This document shows, piece by piece, positions 63,248-64,000 of a stretch of 64,000 bases of DNA. Position 1 is the first letter of the stretch. Each line of letters opens with the position of its first letter. Position numbers and translations under genes: made by a program. The stretch spans positions 124,001 through 188,000 of the forward strand of contig NZ_JACAQA010000018.1 in NCBI RefSeq assembly GCF_013385425.1, in the 5' to 3' direction. This stretch comes from Pseudomonas gingeri (GTDB lineage Bacteria; Pseudomonadota; Gammaproteobacteria; Pseudomonadales; Pseudomonadaceae). The notes below the pieces were generated by a model, which had not been told where the DNA came from, made no database searches, and was given only the letters and a program-made list of their open reading frames with translations.

Positions 63248-64000
63248 ATGGCCTTTCTACGACTTGAAGGCGTGTGCAAGCGTTATGGCGAGATCGAAGC
63301 CGTAGTCGCCACGCATCTCTCGGTGGACAAGGGCGAGTTCGTCTCGCTGCTCGGTCCCTCCGGTTGCGGCAAGACCACGACCCTGCAAATGATCGCCGGC
63401 TTCGTCGAAGTCAGCGCCGGCGCGATTCTTCTCGACAACCGCGATATCACCCACGCCAAGCCCAGCAGTCGCGGCCTCGGTGTGGTATTCCAGAGCTACG
63501 CGCTGTTTCCCCATATGAGTGTCGAGGACAACGTCGCCTTCGGCCTGCGCATGCGCAAGGTACCGGCCGCCGAAGTGCGCAAGCGGGTGGCGACGGTGTT
63601 GCAGCTGGTGCGCCTGCACCAGCACGCCGAGCGTTATCCGCGCGAACTGTCCGGCGGCCAGCGCCAGCGGGTCGCCCTGGCCCGGGCCCTGGTGATCGAA
63701 CCGCCGGTGCTGTTGCTCGATGAACCGCTGTCCAACCTCGACGCCAATCTGCGCGAAGAGATGCAGTTCGAGATTCGCCGCATCCAGCGCGAAGTCGGTA
63801 TCACCACCCTGATGGTCACCCACGACCAGGCCGAAGCGCTGTCCATCAGCGACCGCGTGGTGGTAATGCAGGCCGGGCGCATCACCCAGATCGACGAACC
63901 CTACAAACTCTACGAACACCCGCGCACGCGCTTTATTTCCGGCTTCGTCGGCAAGGCCAACCTACTACCGGGAGACCGCGATGCCAGTGGTTGCCCGCAA
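63248..64000 (+). CDS. PotA-like ABC transporter ATP-binding protein (3' partial)
   Basis: 251 codons seen, cut by the window end. Walker A GPSGCGKTT (36-44), Q-loop VVFQSYALFPHM, signature LSGGQRQRVALARAL, Walker B LLLDEPLSNLD and H-loop MVTHDQAEAL. Resembles the ATPase of spermidine/putrescine, Fe3+ or 2-aminoethylphosphonate importers. Permease and binding protein genes should follow. Probably regulated by the divergent IclR protein. Confidence 0.9.
   Translation, partial: MAFLRLEGVCKRYGEIEAVVATHLSVDKGEFVSLLGPSGCGKTTTLQMIAGFVEVSAGAILLDNRDITHAKPSSRGLGVVFQSYALFPHMSVEDNVAFGLRMRKVPAAEVRKRVATVLQLVRLHQHAERYPRELSGGQRQRVALARALVIEPPVLLLDEPLSNLDANLREEMQFEIRRIQREVGITTLMVTHDQAEALSISDRVVVMQAGRITQIDEPYKLYEHPRTRFISGFVGKANLLPGDRDASGCPQ

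Overview
The window is a GC-rich, gene-dense stretch of a chromosome from a cyanogenic fluorescent pseudomonad (Pseudomonas fluorescens / chlororaphis / corrugata type). Three things point there: a complete hydrogen cyanide synthase operon (hcnABC) with an ANR-type box and an RsmA-type leader motif; many REP/REPIN palindromes built on a GCGGGCAAGC core; and typical Pseudomonas pairs such as tyrB-uvrB, an OprD-family porin, cusABC and a SiaABCD-like cluster. No prophage, insertion sequence, CRISPR array or rRNA was seen. One tRNA (Asn, GTT) is present. The first and last genes are cut by the window ends.

Layout. 1-8.3 kb: EmrAB-like efflux pair, LysR regulator with divergent aldehyde dehydrogenase, isochorismatase-type hydrolase with divergent GlxA-type regulator, 2-hydroxyacid dehydrogenase, small SH3 protein. 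8.4-12.6 kb: GH15 glucanohydrolase, mntH, class II aldolase. 12.7-16.8 kb: AraC/GlxA regulator, GMC oxidoreductase and Rieske oxygenase, probably an oxidative catabolic unit. 17.1-19.8 kb: RelE/HigB-type toxin-antitoxin pair, bicupin protein, LysR regulator. 19.8-22.8 kb: hcnABC. 23-29.1 kb: cusCBA copper/silver RND pump with a small metal-ligand-rich secreted protein. 29.2-30.4 kb: two unrecognised proteins. 30.5-32.8 kb: LysR plus succinate-semialdehyde dehydrogenase.

33-38.5 kb is a metal-handling island. A CsoR/RcnR-family sensor with a His-Cys-His-Cys ligand set and a perfect 8-8-8 palindromic operator precedes an NreB-like MFS exporter with a His-rich tail. Next to it is a bufferin (copper-chelating RiPP) operon: BufA1 precursor, DoxX protein, periplasmic alpha/beta hydrolase, BufA2 precursor, BufB (DUF692/MNIO) and BufC (DUF2063). 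One maturation enzyme pair appears to serve two unlike precursor peptides, and a REPIN lies between the second precursor and bufB. 38.8-41.8 kb: SiaABCD-like signalling cassette whose phosphatase has an N-terminal CBS-type region instead of a membrane sensor.

41.8-52.9 kb: OprD-type porin, tyrB, uvrB, TauE/SafE permease, AraC regulator, codA with a translationally coupled CoiA-like zinc-finger protein, a secreted hypothetical, and a DapF-fold protein whose two catalytic cysteines are both serine. 53.1-56.9 kb: glucarate catabolism (gudD, gudP, divergent FadR-type regulator). 57-58.8 kb: HxlR regulator and divergent MFS pump. 58.9-62 kb: periplasmic catalase and cytochrome b561, divergent from an ECF sigma/anti-sigma pair; both transcription units carry the same GGAATAA-N14-CGTCTT promoter element. 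62.2-64 kb: IclR regulator and the start of a PotA-like ABC transporter ATPase.
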